From: Nemertoderma westbladi
Taxonomy: Eukaryota; Xenacoelomorpha; Nemertodermatida; Nemertodermatidae
DNA: 47,704 nucleotides
NCBI GenBank assembly: GCA_032718475.1
Contig: JAUCBJ010005636.1
Coordinates: 1-47,704 of the forward strand
Direction of reading: 5' to 3'
Shown: in pieces, positions 36,201 to 42,748 of the stretch
How the letters are laid out: each line of letters starts with the position of its first letter
Numbering within the stretch: position 1 is the first letter of the stretch
The notes under the pieces: generated by a model
Database searches by the model: none
What the model was told of the DNA's origin: nothing
Seen by the model: only the letters and a program-made list of their open reading frames with translations
Position numbers and translations under genes: made by a program

Positions 36201-36620
36201 TGAATCACCGCTTATTGCAAAATAAATTAAATTATTCTGGAACATAGATCCAGAAATCCCCTACCCTGGCTTTGGTTTGTCTTGTTTTATACCAATTTCT
36301 TTAGAATTTCCAGCAATAAATATATTATGTTCCATCAGGAGTATTTTTTTGGAGCGTGGAATTTTTGTAATCTATATAGAGGCTTACCCATACTGTAGTA
36401 ACTCACAAAAAACATTTGCCATGTTCTTTTTCACTAAGCTACCCCACTAGAAATTAATATATCATGTCGATAGCAGTTGTTGTCGACAGGCCTACAATAT
36501 TCTTACCTCTTCGACAATTTCAACATAAGCAAAATATTCCTTCCTAGATTTCTCCTCATCCGTCCATGTTTTTTTAAAAGCATCTAAACATGCGCTAAAT
36601 AGTTTTGAGGACACATCCAC
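12128..36620 (-). CDS. Gene A: BAR-PH-RhoGAP protein of the GRAF/oligophrenin family (first exons outside window)
   Basis: Eight exons join in one open frame (36620-36507, 29544-29380, 27278-27065, 23236-22989, 16881-16692, 13830-13684, 12634-12369, 12241-12128; 1458 nt, 485 residues plus stop). Domain order: second half of BAR (about residues 1-150), PH (about 158-250), RhoGAP (about 265-450), tail of 37 residues. The family binds curved membrane by BAR and PH and accelerates GTP hydrolysis on Rho, Cdc42 or Rac. Seen: GVYRELPG with the arginine finger, YLRNLPEPL, ENLARILAPN with the conserved Asn. Family members of about 800 residues have a Ser/Pro linker and an SH3 domain after RhoGAP; here a stop follows almost at once. 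The Lys expected four residues before Arg of YLR is Phe. The two exons for the BAR start were not found up to 47704 and should lie further right. Confidence 0.88.
12369..12634 (-). CDS. Gene A exon: RhoGAP domain, C-terminal half
   Basis: Acceptor TTTCCCTAG before 12634, donor AACGAG|GTGAGT after 12369; 266 nt. Completes AAT with the previous exon, giving FIKVANLEDKDRLKKIHRL, aligned with GRAF 'FIKAAKLENQESRVSEIHSL'. Contains KLPENNFNALKILLEHL and MDSENLARILAPNVF, with the Asn that contacts the GTPase. Confidence 0.92.
12635..13100. other. Gene A intron
   Basis: AT-rich, no gene or repeat end seen. Confidence 0.4.
13110..13515. mobile_element. Small MITE-like element with inverted ends
   Basis: ATTCTGCCGTCA-(4)-GGTAGTACACCCTAT at the left is mirrored at the right (ATAGGGTGTTCTACCTACTG, then ACGGCAGAATTGTA), about 35 bp with few mismatches. 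The inner part repeats ACACCCTA twice more. The target duplication is not clear (GTA on both sides). Lies in the intron between two RhoGAP exons. Confidence 0.55.
13684..13830 (-). CDS. Gene A exon: RhoGAP domain, middle
   Basis: Acceptor GTTTTTCTAG before 13830, donor GTAGCAA|GTGAGT after 13684; 147 nt. Joins KCM|DADKYHKYNW to VLPKALFLYLRNLPEPLF and TYELYDSFIKVA. YLRNLPEPL is the classic RhoGAP core. The residue at 13756-13754 is Phe where the family has Lys (KTYLR in GRAF). Confidence 0.92.
13975..14400 (-). pseudogene. LINE 3' end fragment
   Basis: On the minus strand matches the 3' end of the LINE at 24390-24720: the CATGACTTTCTTGAGACGCC segment, the TGTGCCGGC-type end with GTCGACAA-like sequence, and ATTCTTAA then TGCAGCTGCAATGC. 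Frames are broken. It abuts a plus-strand piece of the same family starting about 14560. Confidence 0.7.
14560..15655 (+). pseudogene. LINE reverse transcriptase fragment
   Basis: The frame 14879-15529 (216 codons) holds RT blocks: DFKKAYDSIHRDKLLEIIRA, GVLQGDTLAPLLFVIVLDYA, TDFADDIALLSNTL with the FADD catalytic pair, GLHINATKTEFMTFN and FQYLGSWI. Upstream in another frame is TASGIDEIPAE; downstream (15530-15655) the C-terminal region continues with frame changes. Endonuclease missing. FADD and GVLQGDTLAP link it to the copies at 24.4-25.6 and 43.6-46.3 kb, but the sequence is distant, so it is a related subfamily. Broken and 5'-truncated. The tandem GAATTA at 14775-14795 adds the E/L run before the frame break. 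Confidence 0.85.
15656..16691. other. Gene A intron, no gene seen
   Basis: Non-coding. Around 16300-16440 inverted motifs around TCTCACAC (GAGAGGATTAATACTCTCACAC ... GATCCTCTCACACC, given in parts) suggest a small fold-back, without clear ends. Confidence 0.35.
16692..16881 (-). CDS. Gene A exon: RhoGAP domain, N-terminal part with arginine finger
   Basis: Acceptor ATTTATAG before 16881, donor GCATGG|GTATGT after 16692; 190 nt, enters in phase 0. Contains FMDKCIATIENRDINLSGVY followed by RELPG, matching GRAF 'IIRKCIHAVETRGINEQGLYRIVG'. The Arg of VYR is the catalytic finger. Confidence 0.92.
16882..17636. other. Gene A intron
   Basis: No gene. A 20-C run at 17168-17187 is followed by AAATTTTTCTACAAATCTT, a motif that recurs next to G/C runs at 10793 and 22775 and so marks a dispersed repeat. 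Confidence 0.45.
17637..18117. repeat. 480-bp direct repeat, left copy
   Basis: From TGTGGAGGC to ACCCTCACACT it matches 19992-20464 in the same orientation with few changes. It starts TG and has CA near the end, as LTRs do, but no target duplication is seen. It cuts the LINE reverse transcriptase frame exactly at its right edge. Confidence 0.8.
18118..19806 (-). pseudogene. LINE fragment: endonuclease, linker and start of reverse transcriptase
   Basis: Read from 19806 downwards: an APE endonuclease part with RGAGGTSLWYRR and then LVLSCYAPDSSKSS, TVIPIMLSDTNCDLG (19506-19270, changed frame); a linker ORF of 259 codons (19042-18263) with RRSVRRLKNWLLK, NPKAFWGAFNDKKANKPPDS and KSGDINSLVVEHIM, typical of the sequence before LINE RT; then in a shifted frame the RT start (EVPETLGYTIISSLYKGKG) to 18118. 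There the 480-bp repeat begins and the catalytic part is missing. CR1/Jockey-like layout; clade uncertain. Several frameshifts, hence inactive. Confidence 0.8.
19808..19858. repeat. Inverted 50-bp piece of the 480-bp repeat
   Basis: AAATAAAACAAGTTGAGATG and the following TTTCAATTTAAACCGCGATT is the reverse complement of 17800-17845 of the left repeat, just at the 5' end of the LINE fragment. Confidence 0.7.
19992..20464. repeat. 480-bp direct repeat, right copy
   Basis: Same orientation as 17637-18117, with a 9-bp deletion in the CTCTGAGACTCCGACTACTC part and scattered changes. Confidence 0.8.
20465..22988. other. Gene A intron, no gene seen
   Basis: Contains CGTTATA-type short repeats (20935-20975), an AT run at 21414-21432, a 19-G run at 22052 and a 15-G run at 22827, plus a two-copy duplication of GGCAGGTACCTGAATAACGA and the CACTATATCCCAGGAC that follows (22784-22820 and 22846-22881). 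The minus ORF 22235-22492 has no recognisable motif. Confidence 0.45.
22989..23236 (-). CDS. Gene A exon: PH domain
   Basis: Acceptor ATCTGCAG before 23236, donor CAGGCA|GTAAGT after 22989; 248 nt. Codes IYCTYNKETKKF, then GGKRFCFVISDS and TLQALSNKDRIEWIEAMDGQ. GRAF has 'HYCTYQRDSKQI', 'EKRFCFDVE' and 'MQALSEEDRRLWMEAMDGRE' at the same places, including the Trp of the last PH helix. The best single family signature in the window. Confidence 0.94.
23237..24369. other. Gene A intron
   Basis: AT-rich, with an 18-C run at 24069-24086. No gene. Confidence 0.4.
24370..25580 (-). pseudogene. LINE copy, 5'-truncated (reverse transcriptase and C-terminal region)
   Basis: On the minus strand from 25580: a segment matching 45744 on (MFSILSLYGIPDEIIAAIRS, FEVLWGVLQGDTLAPFLFII), then a deletion of the FADD part, then LRVRLFRAAVVPVLLYGNP, QTLYNIGGVSL, RLRFAGHCFRREEQPV and MTFLRRILKDT. 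The 3' end has the TTCTTAA and TGCAGC motifs shared by all copies. Near identity with 45.7-46.3 kb over the RT part suggests the same subfamily. Lacks the catalytic FADD block and the endonuclease. Confidence 0.85.
25926..26935 (+). pseudogene. L2/CR1-like LINE 3' end
   Basis: YADD at 25945-25956, then FLNDDKTDILLLG, VTTLGVRFDSQLNM, NRLQLALNSCAHLISG, LRTLHWLPVTFRIEYK, WKALNGLAPP and SRAFKYAAPVIFNSLPLSLR, FKTQLKTYIIK. This is the standard order of the RT end and C-terminal region of L2/CR1 LINEs, in three frames with stops. The 3' end carries the typical hairpin (26861-26890) and an (ATT)n tail. A 41-bp duplication lies at 26780-26860. 5'-truncated and inactive. Confidence 0.85.
26861..26890 (+). 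other. 3' hairpin of the L2-like LINE
   Basis: TGCGCCTTT ... AAAGGCGCA, a perfect 9-bp stem with a 12-nt loop, followed by an ATT microsatellite; L2-type LINEs have such a stem for recognition by their own reverse transcriptase (known for the family). Confidence 0.75.
27065..27278 (-). CDS. Gene A exon: end of BAR, start of PH
   Basis: Acceptor TTTTTTCATAG before 27278, donor ACTGCAT|GTGAGT after 27065; 214 nt, phase 0 in. Begins IDCEIISSFQNIYHGIAET, matching GRAF '[20 protein letters not shown]'; continues with a charged helix and ends KSKKRGYLYTA, matching 'TMEGYLYVQ' at the first strand of the PH domain. Confidence 0.9.
27334..27972. repeat. 21-bp satellite, about 30 copies, nearly perfect
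   Basis: Unit of 21 bp containing ATAGATAGATATCCTACAT; from 27355 on I see no differences between units. The first unit has extra GATA repeats, suggesting growth from a GATA microsatellite. Located in the gene A intron, 56 bp beyond a splice acceptor. Confidence 0.95.
28283..28480 (+). pseudogene. LINE C-terminal fragment
   Basis: ACAAACGCCAAGCTTTATCT and the following CACCACCTGTATCAACCACA match 15580-15650; continues with ECRLRFSGHSWRSKK. Same LINE subfamily as at 14.6 kb; frame broken. Confidence 0.7.
28481..29379. other. Gene A intron
   Basis: G runs at 28672-28686 and 28803-28823, a C run at 29044-29055, and copy 2 of the 11.5-kb dispersed repeat (28890-28975). No gene. Confidence 0.5.
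29380..29544 (-). CDS. Gene A exon: BAR domain
   Basis: Acceptor TTGTTTCAG before 29544, donor CAAAAG|GTTAGC after 29380; 165 nt, phase 0 both ends, 55 residues. Ends KYILQLAKAERATNYEMVQK, matching GRAF 'LEYVFKVQEVQERKMFEFVE', a hallmark helix of this BAR subfamily. Confidence 0.9.
29664..30067. mobile_element. Fold-back element (29670-30061) with 6-bp target duplication
   Basis: A near-perfect palindrome of 392 bp: inverted ends TATGAAGCGCCGTTTACGCC, running about 95 bp, and a centre built of many TCTCGGCCGAGA palindromes. CATGGC stands directly on both sides (29664-29669, 30062-30067). Open frames on both strands (29665-29976, 29755-30060) come from the repeated palindrome and are not genes. 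Family not identified. Confidence 0.8.
30068..30700. other. Gene A intron, unassigned
   Basis: A minus frame at 30564-30283 (93 codons, IIQHGYLVDCGISLGCIHTL) is open but I do not recognise it. Possibly a decayed transposon piece. Confidence 0.3.
30700..31777 (+). pseudogene. LINE ORF1 (RNA-binding protein), broken
   Basis: Two frames: 30760-31179 (MRNITNSTANRGFCAGCNSI, Pro/Ser-rich, ending in a Leu-rich helix DMLSLILKEVQSMR) and 31400-31777 with VEADVKRLGKAKG, RPLLVTLDN, then KGSRQLRSVLKEENPK. The second is the RRM-like core and C-terminal part common in LINE ORF1 proteins that coat the element RNA. In-frame stops lie between 31180 and 31390. It directly precedes the endonuclease ORF. Confidence 0.75.
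31762..35099 (+). pseudogene. LINE ORF2 (endonuclease-reverse transcriptase), broken, with 3' tail
   Basis: Starts FVFCTWNINGVGNK and VWLTEIKCA, typical APE endonuclease opening; LNGDINCRVGDP after a stop at 32196; SNHAPVAVS near 32505 closes it. RT: KLNPAKPSGPDGLPGL-like region (33060-33110, in a shifted frame), IIFVDFEKAYDHVDRMQLLL, GMKQGAPSSTFSFTTYINPL, LLMDDAALIAS (MDDA in place of the usual ADD pattern). Then a C-terminal region with many frame changes to about 34640, non-coding to 35097, and an end of (AACT)n at 35083-35097. The minimal damage is about ten stops or frameshifts. Clade uncertain (CR1/Daphne-like by layout). Confidence 0.85.
35100..36506. other. Gene A intron
   Basis: Just after the LINE tail an open stretch codes APIGVEDLARLIQESAKTQL and a few more residues to a stop at 35174-35176; I cannot assign it. 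The rest is AT-rich without genes. Confidence 0.4.
36507..36620 (-). CDS. Gene A exon: BAR domain (first one visible)
   Basis: Acceptor TTATTCACAG before 36620, donor GAAGAG|GTAAGA after 36507; 114 nt, phase 0 both ends. Codes LFSACLDAFKKTWTDEEKSR then KEYFAYVEIVEE. Same size, phase and helix pattern as gene B exon 4. Confidence 0.87.
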
Positions 36621-38657
36621 CTGTGAATAAAGTAAATATTACAATTGAATAGCAATTTACTACGGCTGCTAAATGTACTGCGTACTGTATTGAATAATAA
36701 TTAGACTGTTCTAGTACTTTCATGGTGAGAACTTTTAAGGGTTCAAGTGTCACAGCCGCCGTCCTATTCAAAGCTTATATGCCAGTACGTGTAAGTAGTA
36801 CTGTAAGTTACCCTAATGTACTGTATGTATGTATGTAAAATTGGGTGACGGTGTTGCTGTGTTTGTTTGCTTGACACACATAATTCCTCGATTTAATCCC
36901 TACACACACACACACCCCCACCCACCCCGACTTTTGGAAAACGGCCATAGTATAATGATAACAGTTCGCTGATGGCTCGCAGTTTTGACTCATCCCCCAT
37001 CACCCCCAACTATCATACGCCATTTCTCTACTTATAAGATGAAGATTATAAGATGAATAATTAATTATTTTATTCTCTACTTATAAGTTGTATTGCGTAT
37101 TTTTCCCATTAGAAAGCCAGCAAGCTGGCTTTAAACAAACCTGCCCCTCAAACCAGAACCCTGAGTGAGCGAAAATGAAAACACGAAAATTGCCATCAAC
37201 TCAACGATAGAAACACCAGCTGCTGGTAATAAGCTACTACTATTGATTGAAAGGATAGGCCCAAACTGCACAGAAGTACTGTATATTGCTAAATTTATAA
37301 CTCTCTCACTCTATCCCAGACAGTAATCAAACATCTACTGTTTGTTTGTATAATGTATTACCCCGCCAGCTGAATAGCCTTTCCCTGTGAATCCTGGGAA
37401 TATCTATAAGGTTACTCACTGCTATGTTAGGTGGAAGGCCAGCTGATTGAATTGTAAGCACTGGGCCGTTCAATTGTTTTATAGGTTGATGATAATGAAT
37501 GAGGAGGGATCCAACTAACACTACGTTTGTCTATGGACGGTCTCCTTACAGCCAGCTGGCTGGCTTTTCTAGTTGAATCACATTATTCTGCAACCAAATA
37601 ATTTAATTACTCTTTTAGACGAATTTGTGTGTTTTTTTGTCGGACTAACAAAATTTGGTGACGTTCTGTGTAAGATTGGCGATATTTGAAAAGATTCTGA
37701 GGCTCAAATATTTTGCTCTGATGACTGAATATCTCAAATAAAAAAGTTGGTGCACACTCGACGAGTTAAATCGGTGAAAATTGACTTTAAATTTTCAAAA
37801 GCGCTATTTTTCAGTGAACCCGTGATCGAAACGCCACAAAAAATATACAGTCTTCTGCGCAACCAAAATTCTTGTAGAGTTTGTTTTTAAAATTTTTGCG
37901 TACCTGCTTGAGTTTTTGAGATATTGGATGGTTATAATAAATACATTACCACATTTGTTTTTGAACGGCTCAACTGTTGACAAGAACTACCCTCTATTAA
38001 TAATTACTTAACCTTTATATACAGTGTGACGTTGTCAAGAATATTGATTAATCGTAATCTACAGTATTTAGTTGGTCATGTGCGCGTAATTAATTATATC
38101 TCCCATTTGTTTACATGACAATATACATTAATAATATTATATTACCTATAATGTAGTCTTAATCAATGTCGTGTTACAATAATTTGTAATCATTGATACT
38201 GTGATACTGAGAACGACAATGACCCTAATTGGCTCGTCGGAGGAATTAAAGGATAATAATAACATAATATTATATCCGATTATGTAGACATTCGGGTTCT
38301 ATGTCAATTATTTCCCACAGACTACTGAATGTAATATACTGTATATGAGCCAACAGTATTATAAGTTATATTACCATTGTAATATGTTCCAACAATGCCT
38401 AATATGTTAACTTATACTTTTATATAACTTAACTTATACAAACTATTATAATTGGATTAAGTTGTTCACCAGACCATATTTCATTTTTTTCCGGTAAACC
38501 TATTTGGCAATGATTCTGTAATGAAACATTATGTATTAAGTAAGTAAACTCTCTAGTGACCACTAATAACAAACAACAGAATCATATTGTGAGAATTTAA
38601 ACTTTCAAAATTTTTTTTGAAAATTATTTAAAAAAATTCCATTCAATTTAGAGGTTG
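36621..38657. other. Presumed gene A intron, no gene seen
   Basis: I searched for the two missing BAR exons on the minus strand and did not find them. The segment 37100-37560 has AGCCAGC/GCTGGC inverted motifs (AGAAAGCCAGCAAGCTGGCT and AGCCAGCTGGCTGGCTTTTC) that may bound a fold-back. Confidence 0.4.
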
Positions 38658-38666
38658 ATATTTTAG
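38658..38666. repeat. Target-site duplication of the MULE, left
   Basis: ATATTTTAG, identical to 42749-42757. Confidence 0.9.
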
Positions 38667-39733
38667 GGATAGTTGGAAATTAAGCACACAATCAAACACA
38701 ACCAAACACACACAAACACAATCAAACACAGTCCAATTTTGTCAAACACAGTCCAAATCGGAAAGCCAAGGTAATTCTACGTCAGTTTGTATAAAAATTA
38801 TTTTCAAAATGTCCGTACAATGCCACTATTATTGCCAATTTATATCTCAACGCACAGCTGGACTGGTTGCTAGGCACTAGTGACGTTGGCCTTATATCCC
38901 CTGTACACTGATGTACAACAGTACAGCCTCTGGTAGAGCTGTAGAGGTAGGCAAGGCATATTTCAGTATTGCTATCATATACCGGTACCGGCTGACCGGT
39001 AATCATCCAGTCCTCTAATCCAGTAATCTATTCTGTCTGTCAGGAGGGCAGATCCTTGCCGGTACAGACAGAAATTTTATCAACTATATCAGTATTATAT
39101 TGTTCTAATCTATCTTATGAATTCACGAATTACCGGTACCAGTATCAGTATGGATGCGTCGAGTAGCAATCTTACCGGTATGGGGGCAGGTAAAACGGGT
39201 GCCGTTTTAACTGTGATGAAAGTATTGGAGATGTTGGAATTTGGATTACCGCTATCGGATGTGAGGGTTGGCCAACCGAATTTGGGAAATAATGAATTCC
39301 CCGAGGACGAGTTTACCACTGTTTCGACTTTGGCGAAGCTCACGGAGACAGACCGATGGCCATGGATTCGGACGAGCAGCACCAAAAACAACTATCTCGT
39401 CAACTATTGCCATGGATCTAGTCGAATTTTGAGGGAAGAGAGGCGAAACGGGGAGCGATGCGTGCGGCTCTATTTTAATGTGCAAGTGGGTAACCGCTGG
39501 ACGAGGAAATATATATCAGGCGACGCTGGATCTACCAGTAGCGGGACTTCTACGGATATCGAGACTGATGAGTGTGTCATTGAAATTTCCCGAGTTTACT
39601 ATCGACATCCAAGCAATAGTCTTTTCACAAGGACAGTTTGGGGTGTTGCGCTTACTATTGGAAACCTTCCGTTTACTTTACATCCTGATCTCATTGTGTT
39701 GGATTATAAATGGAGTGGGGAAACTGACAGAAA
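38667..39733. repeat. Left terminal inverted repeat of the MULE
   Basis: Matches the reverse complement of 41522-42748 up to the point after GGAAACTGACAGAA. The outer 450 bp hold the promoter region and AAACACA-rich subterminal repeats (38690-38755); the inner 617 bp are coding. Confidence 0.9.
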
Positions 39734-40680
39734 CTCACTACTGGAACCTGTAGGCTCGATCGGCCGGACTACTTCTCATCATCACGAGATTCTTCCTAGT
39801 GAGCCTAGGGCTGAGCCGGTACCAACCATTTCTGTTAGGCCTGTGAAACGACAAGCCAATACCGTTAATGGTCAAGAGGAGACCATACAACGCATTTGTG
39901 CTACCGGTAATCGGCCAGGTACAGCTAGCGTTTCGGTACCAATAATATCTGGATGGAGGCCTATAAAACAAGAACACGGTACAGATAAAGATGTCATTAC
40001 CATTGATGGTGAGCCCGTGATTGTTATATATTTATTATTGCGTTATTATGTTCAGGGATGGCATAACGAAACGAAATACATTTCAATTTCGTTTCGTTTT
40101 ACATTTTTATGTAAAATTAATTTATTAATTAAACATTATTTAAACTGATTTATTGGTTAGTAATAGTATGTTCCCAAAATTTTTATATTTCCTTTTAGAT
40201 GAAAATGATGAAGTAGCTACGAGTTCGGGATTGATTAACCTGAAGGATATCTTGATGTGTGACGATGTTACAAGTACACCATTGGACCAATACGAAATAA
40301 TACCGAAACCCCGCCTGCCTAAGGAAACTCGTATATGTAGATCATCAAGTATTTGTTGTCAAAATTTTACTAATTCCAACATAGTGTTTCGTAAGAGGGC
40401 AGTTATTGAGATCAATAACAAAAAGCGATTTGGGAATCAATATTACCACCGTGTGTGTGCTGAAAAGGAGAAAGGTTTTGGTTATGATAAATGTTTCATT
40501 CTAACTAAAAACTTAAAGTACCTTGACGAAGAAGTAATAAGCTACTTTGGTGGTAAAGGAGTTCAATTTTTAGATGAACGATACGGCTTGTCACAAGCAA
40601 TGCCAGCGTTGAGTCTAACAGATTTAATGCAGAAATTCTTAAGTTTTTCAACTTTATTCTTAAAAAACCAATCCCAATAA
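39117..40680 (+). CDS. MULE plus-strand gene, spliced, function unknown
   Basis: Exon 1 39117-40008 ends ATTGATG|GTGAGC; exon 2 starts after CCTTTTAG at 40199; the junction makes GAT and continues into DENDEVATSSGL; stop at 40678-40680. 457 residues. Residues 1-205 are encoded in the inverted repeat and nearly equal the N-terminus of the transposase (WPWIRTSSTKNNYLVNY; NVQVGNRWTRKYISGDAG). Then a Pro/Arg-rich linker (about 206-297) and a C-terminal part with RICRSSSICCQNF, YYHRVCAEKEKGFGYDKC: several Cys and a His, which could bind zinc. No DDE motif. The last about 30 residues are antisense to the transposase and probably come from a deletion junction. It may serve like the accessory gene of MuDR (inference only). 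Confidence 0.7.
40009..40198 (+). other. Intron of the MULE plus-strand gene
   Basis: 190 bp, GTGAGC ... CCTTTTAG, AT-rich. Predicted from splice motifs and exact phase match. Confidence 0.65.
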
Positions 40681-42134
40681 GCATTTAACGCTAATGACAA
40701 CCATCTCTCCTTCACATTTTCTACAGCCTGATTGTACTCGACAACATTCTCAGATTGAACTAGAGCAAACATATCTCGTAGGATAATGTCCCGTTTGATT
40801 GGGTCAACGTGAAGCTCATCCATCTTTCTAACACAATTTTCTGTGATATGCGTATAACATAACAAAAACTTAGCATTGAAAAAGCGACCAATACCATCAC
40901 GAATCGCAATCTCATCATCTACTCCTATTGCTATATTTGCAGCTGCTAAAGAAGGGAAAGAAATAGCTAAGGTTGAAGAAAAATATTCAAAAGCCGGCGT
41001 TGTTGACTTTGAATGAATATACACAGGTCCCAAAATACTAGGATGTGAGTTGGTCCTCTTATTCAGAAACCACGGAGCTTGATAACTAAATAAAGTAACA
41101 AAATAGGCTCCAATATTGTAGGTTTTGTCAATTTGAAGAACAGAACCAGATCGCAAAGACGCAAATTCCATCAATTTAACACCGTTTTCATCTGCTAAAA
41201 CAATGGATAAACCTTGCTGAGTACAGCCTGCTGATCTGATTATCTTTCCCTCGTCAGTTTGCATCAACATAAGAATGTTCAGCATCTCATCCTGAGAGCC
41301 TGTAAGACCACGTTTATCCTTCTTATTAATCGATTTATTTATATCGTAAATAATACCACGATTCGGTATCTCATATTGATGTTCCTGATAAATGTGTTGG
41401 GGTTTCTTACCGCCCTTTAATTCCTTCTCAACGATATCTCGGGTAATTTTAGCAATTCGTTGACGTGGTTGAACTAAATGTCCCTTTCCATTTATTGTAG
41501 GAATCATTTGTAGCGAACTTCTGTCAGTTTCCCCACTCCATTTATAATCCAACACAATGAGATCAGGATGTAAAGTAAACGGAAGGTCTCCAATAGTAAG
41601 CGCAACACCCCAAACTGTCCTTGTGAAAAGACTATTGCTTGGATGTCGATAGTAAATTCGGGAAATTTCAATGACACACTCATCAGTCTCGATATCCGTA
41701 GAAGTCCCGCTACTGGTAGATCCAGCGTCGCCTGATATATATTTCCTCGTCCAGCGGTTACCCACTTGCACATTAAAATAGAACTGTAGGAGTCGCTCAC
41801 CGTTTTGCTTCTCTTCCCTCAAAATTCGACTAGATTGATTTGAATAGTTGACGAGATAGTTGTTTTTGGTGCTGCTCGTCCGAATCCATGGCCATCGGTC
41901 TGTCTCCGTGAGCTTCGCCAAAGTCGAAACAGTGGTAAACTCGTCCTCGGGGAATTCATTATTTCCCGAATTCGGTTGGCCAACCCCCACATCCGATAGC
42001 GGTAATCCAAATTCCAACATCCCCAATACTTTCATCACAGTTAAAACAGCACCCGTTTTACCTGCCCCAATACCGGTAAGATTTCCACTCGACGCATCCA
42101 TACTGATACTGGTACCGGTAATTCGTGAATTCAT
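40563..42134 (-). CDS. MULE transposase (truncated at C-terminus)
   Basis: 523 codons, ATG at 42134, stop at 40563-40565. The N-terminal 205 residues lie in the inverted repeat; residues 206-330 form a linker. The catalytic RNase H-like core follows: QIDKTYNI (Asp 336), GVDDEIAIRDGIGRFFNAKF (Asp 406) and LLCYTHITENC (Cys 426, His 429), the D-D-C2H signature of MULE transposases, which cut and join element ends. The expected catalytic Glu in an ESxN-type context and the SWIM finger are not found; the frame ends with CDKPYRSSKN where it meets the 3' end of the opposing gene. So it seems C-terminally truncated and may be inactive, or the Glu is supplied by an unseen exon. No in-frame stops otherwise. 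Confidence 0.85.
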   Translation of the reverse strand: MNSRITGTSISMDASSGNLTGIGAGKTGAVLTVMKVLGMLEFGLPLSDVGVGQPNSGNNEFPEDEFTTVSTLAKLTETDRWPWIRTSSTKNNYLVNYSNQSSRILREEKQNGERLLQFYFNVQVGNRWTRKYISGDAGSTSSGTSTDIETDECVIEISRIYYRHPSNSLFTRTVWGVALTIGDLPFTLHPDLIVLDYKWSGETDRSSLQMIPTINGKGHLVQPRQRIAKITRDIVEKELKGGKKPQHIYQEHQYEIPNRGIIYDINKSINKKDKRGLTGSQDEMLNILMLMQTDEGKIIRSAGCTQQGLSIVLADENGVKLMEFASLRSGSVLQIDKTYNIGAYFVTLFSYQAPWFLNKRTNSHPSILGPVYIHSKSTTPAFEYFSSTLAISFPSLAAANIAIGVDDEIAIRDGIGRFFNAKFLLCYTHITENCVRKMDELHVDPIKRDIILRDMFALVQSENVVEYNQAVENVKERWLSLALNAYWDWFFKNKVEKLKNFCIKSVRLNAGIACDKPYRSSKN

Positions 42135-42748
42135 AAGACAGTAAGCTGGTAAGCAGGTAAGATAGATTAGATAGGCCTAAACAAATACCGGTACCGGTAC
42201 TAAAATAGGTTATGGTGATTCGATTCCCAATGTCTACTTTAAGTTTATTAGCCTACTGCTTTAGTTTGGTATTGCAGTAGCCCTAGCTGCACAGACAGAA
42301 TAGATTACTGGATTACGGGTACCATAACAAATAGCGGAATAAAATACAATGATTTAAAGAACTAACTATTGGTACGGTACCTCACTACATCACCGGCACC
42401 GGCCAGCCGGTATGTGATCGCAATACTGCTGTACTGCAATATGCCTACCTGTCTACCCCTACCGATGTAGGCTGTACAGTACAGCAGTACAGTGTGCAAT
42501 GGATATAAGGCCAACGTCACTCACTAGTGCCTAGCAACCAGTCCAGCTGTGCATTGAGATACAAATTGGCAATAATAGTGGCATTGTACGGACATTTTGA
42601 AAATAATTTTTATACAAACTGATGTAGAATTACCTTGGCTTTCCGATTTGGACTGTGTTTGACAAAATTGGTTAACATTTGGACTGTGTTTGATTGTGTT
42701 TGGGTGTGTTTGGTTGTGTTTGATTGTGTGCTTAATTTCCAACTATCC
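41522..42748. repeat. Right terminal inverted repeat of the MULE
   Basis: Mirror of 38667-39733, with extra sequence around 42150-42430 rich in ACCGGT and GTACTG motifs. Confidence 0.9.

Larger units (their letters stand above)
38667..42748. mobile_element. Mutator-like (MULE) DNA transposon with two convergent genes
   Basis: 4,082 bp. It begins GGATAGTTGGAAATTAAGCA and ends with the reverse complement; ATATTTTAG (9 bp) directly repeats at 38658-38666 and 42749-42757. 9-bp duplications are typical of MULEs. Inverted repeats extend to 39733 on the left and 41522 on the right (about 1.07 and 1.23 kb; the difference is from indels in the non-coding part). The minus gene has the MULE catalytic pattern D-D-C2H; the plus gene is a different protein, and both start inside the inverted repeats. 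Maize MuDR also has two convergent genes driven from its terminal repeats (known), so the layout is comparable. The element probably jumped recently, since ends and duplication are perfect. Confidence 0.9.

Noticed and set aside
39110-39485. Antisense ORFs in the MULE (also 39738-39977, 41504-41800, 41819-42144)
   Set aside because: Shadows of the coding strand; conservation between the arms comes from the inverted repeat.
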